In this document: positions 63,961 to 64,000 of the stretch, one piece after another | How positions within the stretch are numbered: the first letter of the stretch is position 1 | Layout of the letters: every line of letters begins with the position of its first letter | NCBI RefSeq assembly: GCF_009371975.2 | Contig: NZ_VIKT02000003.1 | Location: 123,148-187,147 of the forward strand | Length of the DNA stretch: 64,000 bases | Direction: 5' to 3' | DNA from: Microcella pacifica | GTDB lineage: Bacteria; Actinomycetota; Actinomycetes; Actinomycetales; Microbacteriaceae | Notes under the pieces: generated by a model | Database searches by the model: none | The model's input: only the letters and a program-made list of their open reading frames with translations | What the model was told of the DNA's origin: nothing | Position numbers and translations under genes: made by a program

Positions 63961-64000
63961 CGTGTGGTCGGCGCAGGTCGCGTGGGTGTCGTGCGTGTCG

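Overview
The window is high-GC actinobacterial DNA, most likely from the family Microbacteriaceae. The evidence is the dense, strongly GC-biased coding, a mycothiol-dependent maleylpyruvate-isomerase-type enzyme, the MEP-pathway gene ispE, a protein O-mannosyltransferase divergent from rsmI, and a class I ribonucleotide reductase whose small subunit looks like the Phe-containing (class Ic) type known from Tropheryma. The genus cannot be fixed from the sequence alone.

Layout. Bases 1 to about 13,760 form a catabolic block: PadR regulator (partial), alpha/beta hydrolase, Baeyer-Villiger monooxygenase, SDR dehydrogenase, hotdog thioesterase, two SnoaL/NTF2-like proteins, a metallo-beta-lactamase-fold hydrolase, MFS exporter, old-yellow-enzyme reductase, an unknown protein with an EthD-like look, ETF alpha and beta with a membrane cytochrome b, and an enoyl-CoA hydratase. 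At least five promoters here share a near-palindrome resembling TACCAAGCACGCGCTTGGTA, so the block is probably one regulon that oxidises a cyclic or aliphatic ketone through CoA esters. It ends near a tRNA-Gln gene (14,122-14,192), and hand-counted lines suggest it is less GC-rich than the rest, so it may be an island.

Bases 14,300-21,930 hold a MarR regulator, an arsenic locus (arsC divergent from arsR plus an aquaporin), a SulP transporter and a Uup-like ABC-F ATPase. An IclR regulator then faces an operon of 3-oxoacid CoA-transferase subunits and thiolase (22,060-24,603). Housekeeping genes follow: lspA, then ispE, an SBF-type transporter, rsmA, tatD and metG on the minus strand, then rsmI, pmt, a DUF418 protein, a large membrane protein with a Pro-Glu repeat, metY, a CoA-binding protein, a family 5 glycosidase and a DUF255 protein.

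Bases 41,700-46,930 carry an aldo/keto reductase and the methylcitrate operon (GntR, prpD, prpB, prpC). A four-gene ABC transporter operon, the helicase hrpA, small enzymes and an amidohydrolase follow. The window closes with nrdA-nrdB on the minus strand and a divergent MFS gene.

The most striking feature is the nrdA 3' end. The main frame stops at 59,881 without the redox-active cysteine tail of class I NrdA. That tail (ending HCESCQ) is encoded immediately downstream in the -1 frame, after a canonical GGGAAAG slippery heptamer and also behind a TGATG re-initiation start. The nrd promoter region has a perfect 12-base inverted pair of DnaA-type boxes and NrdR-box-like sequences.
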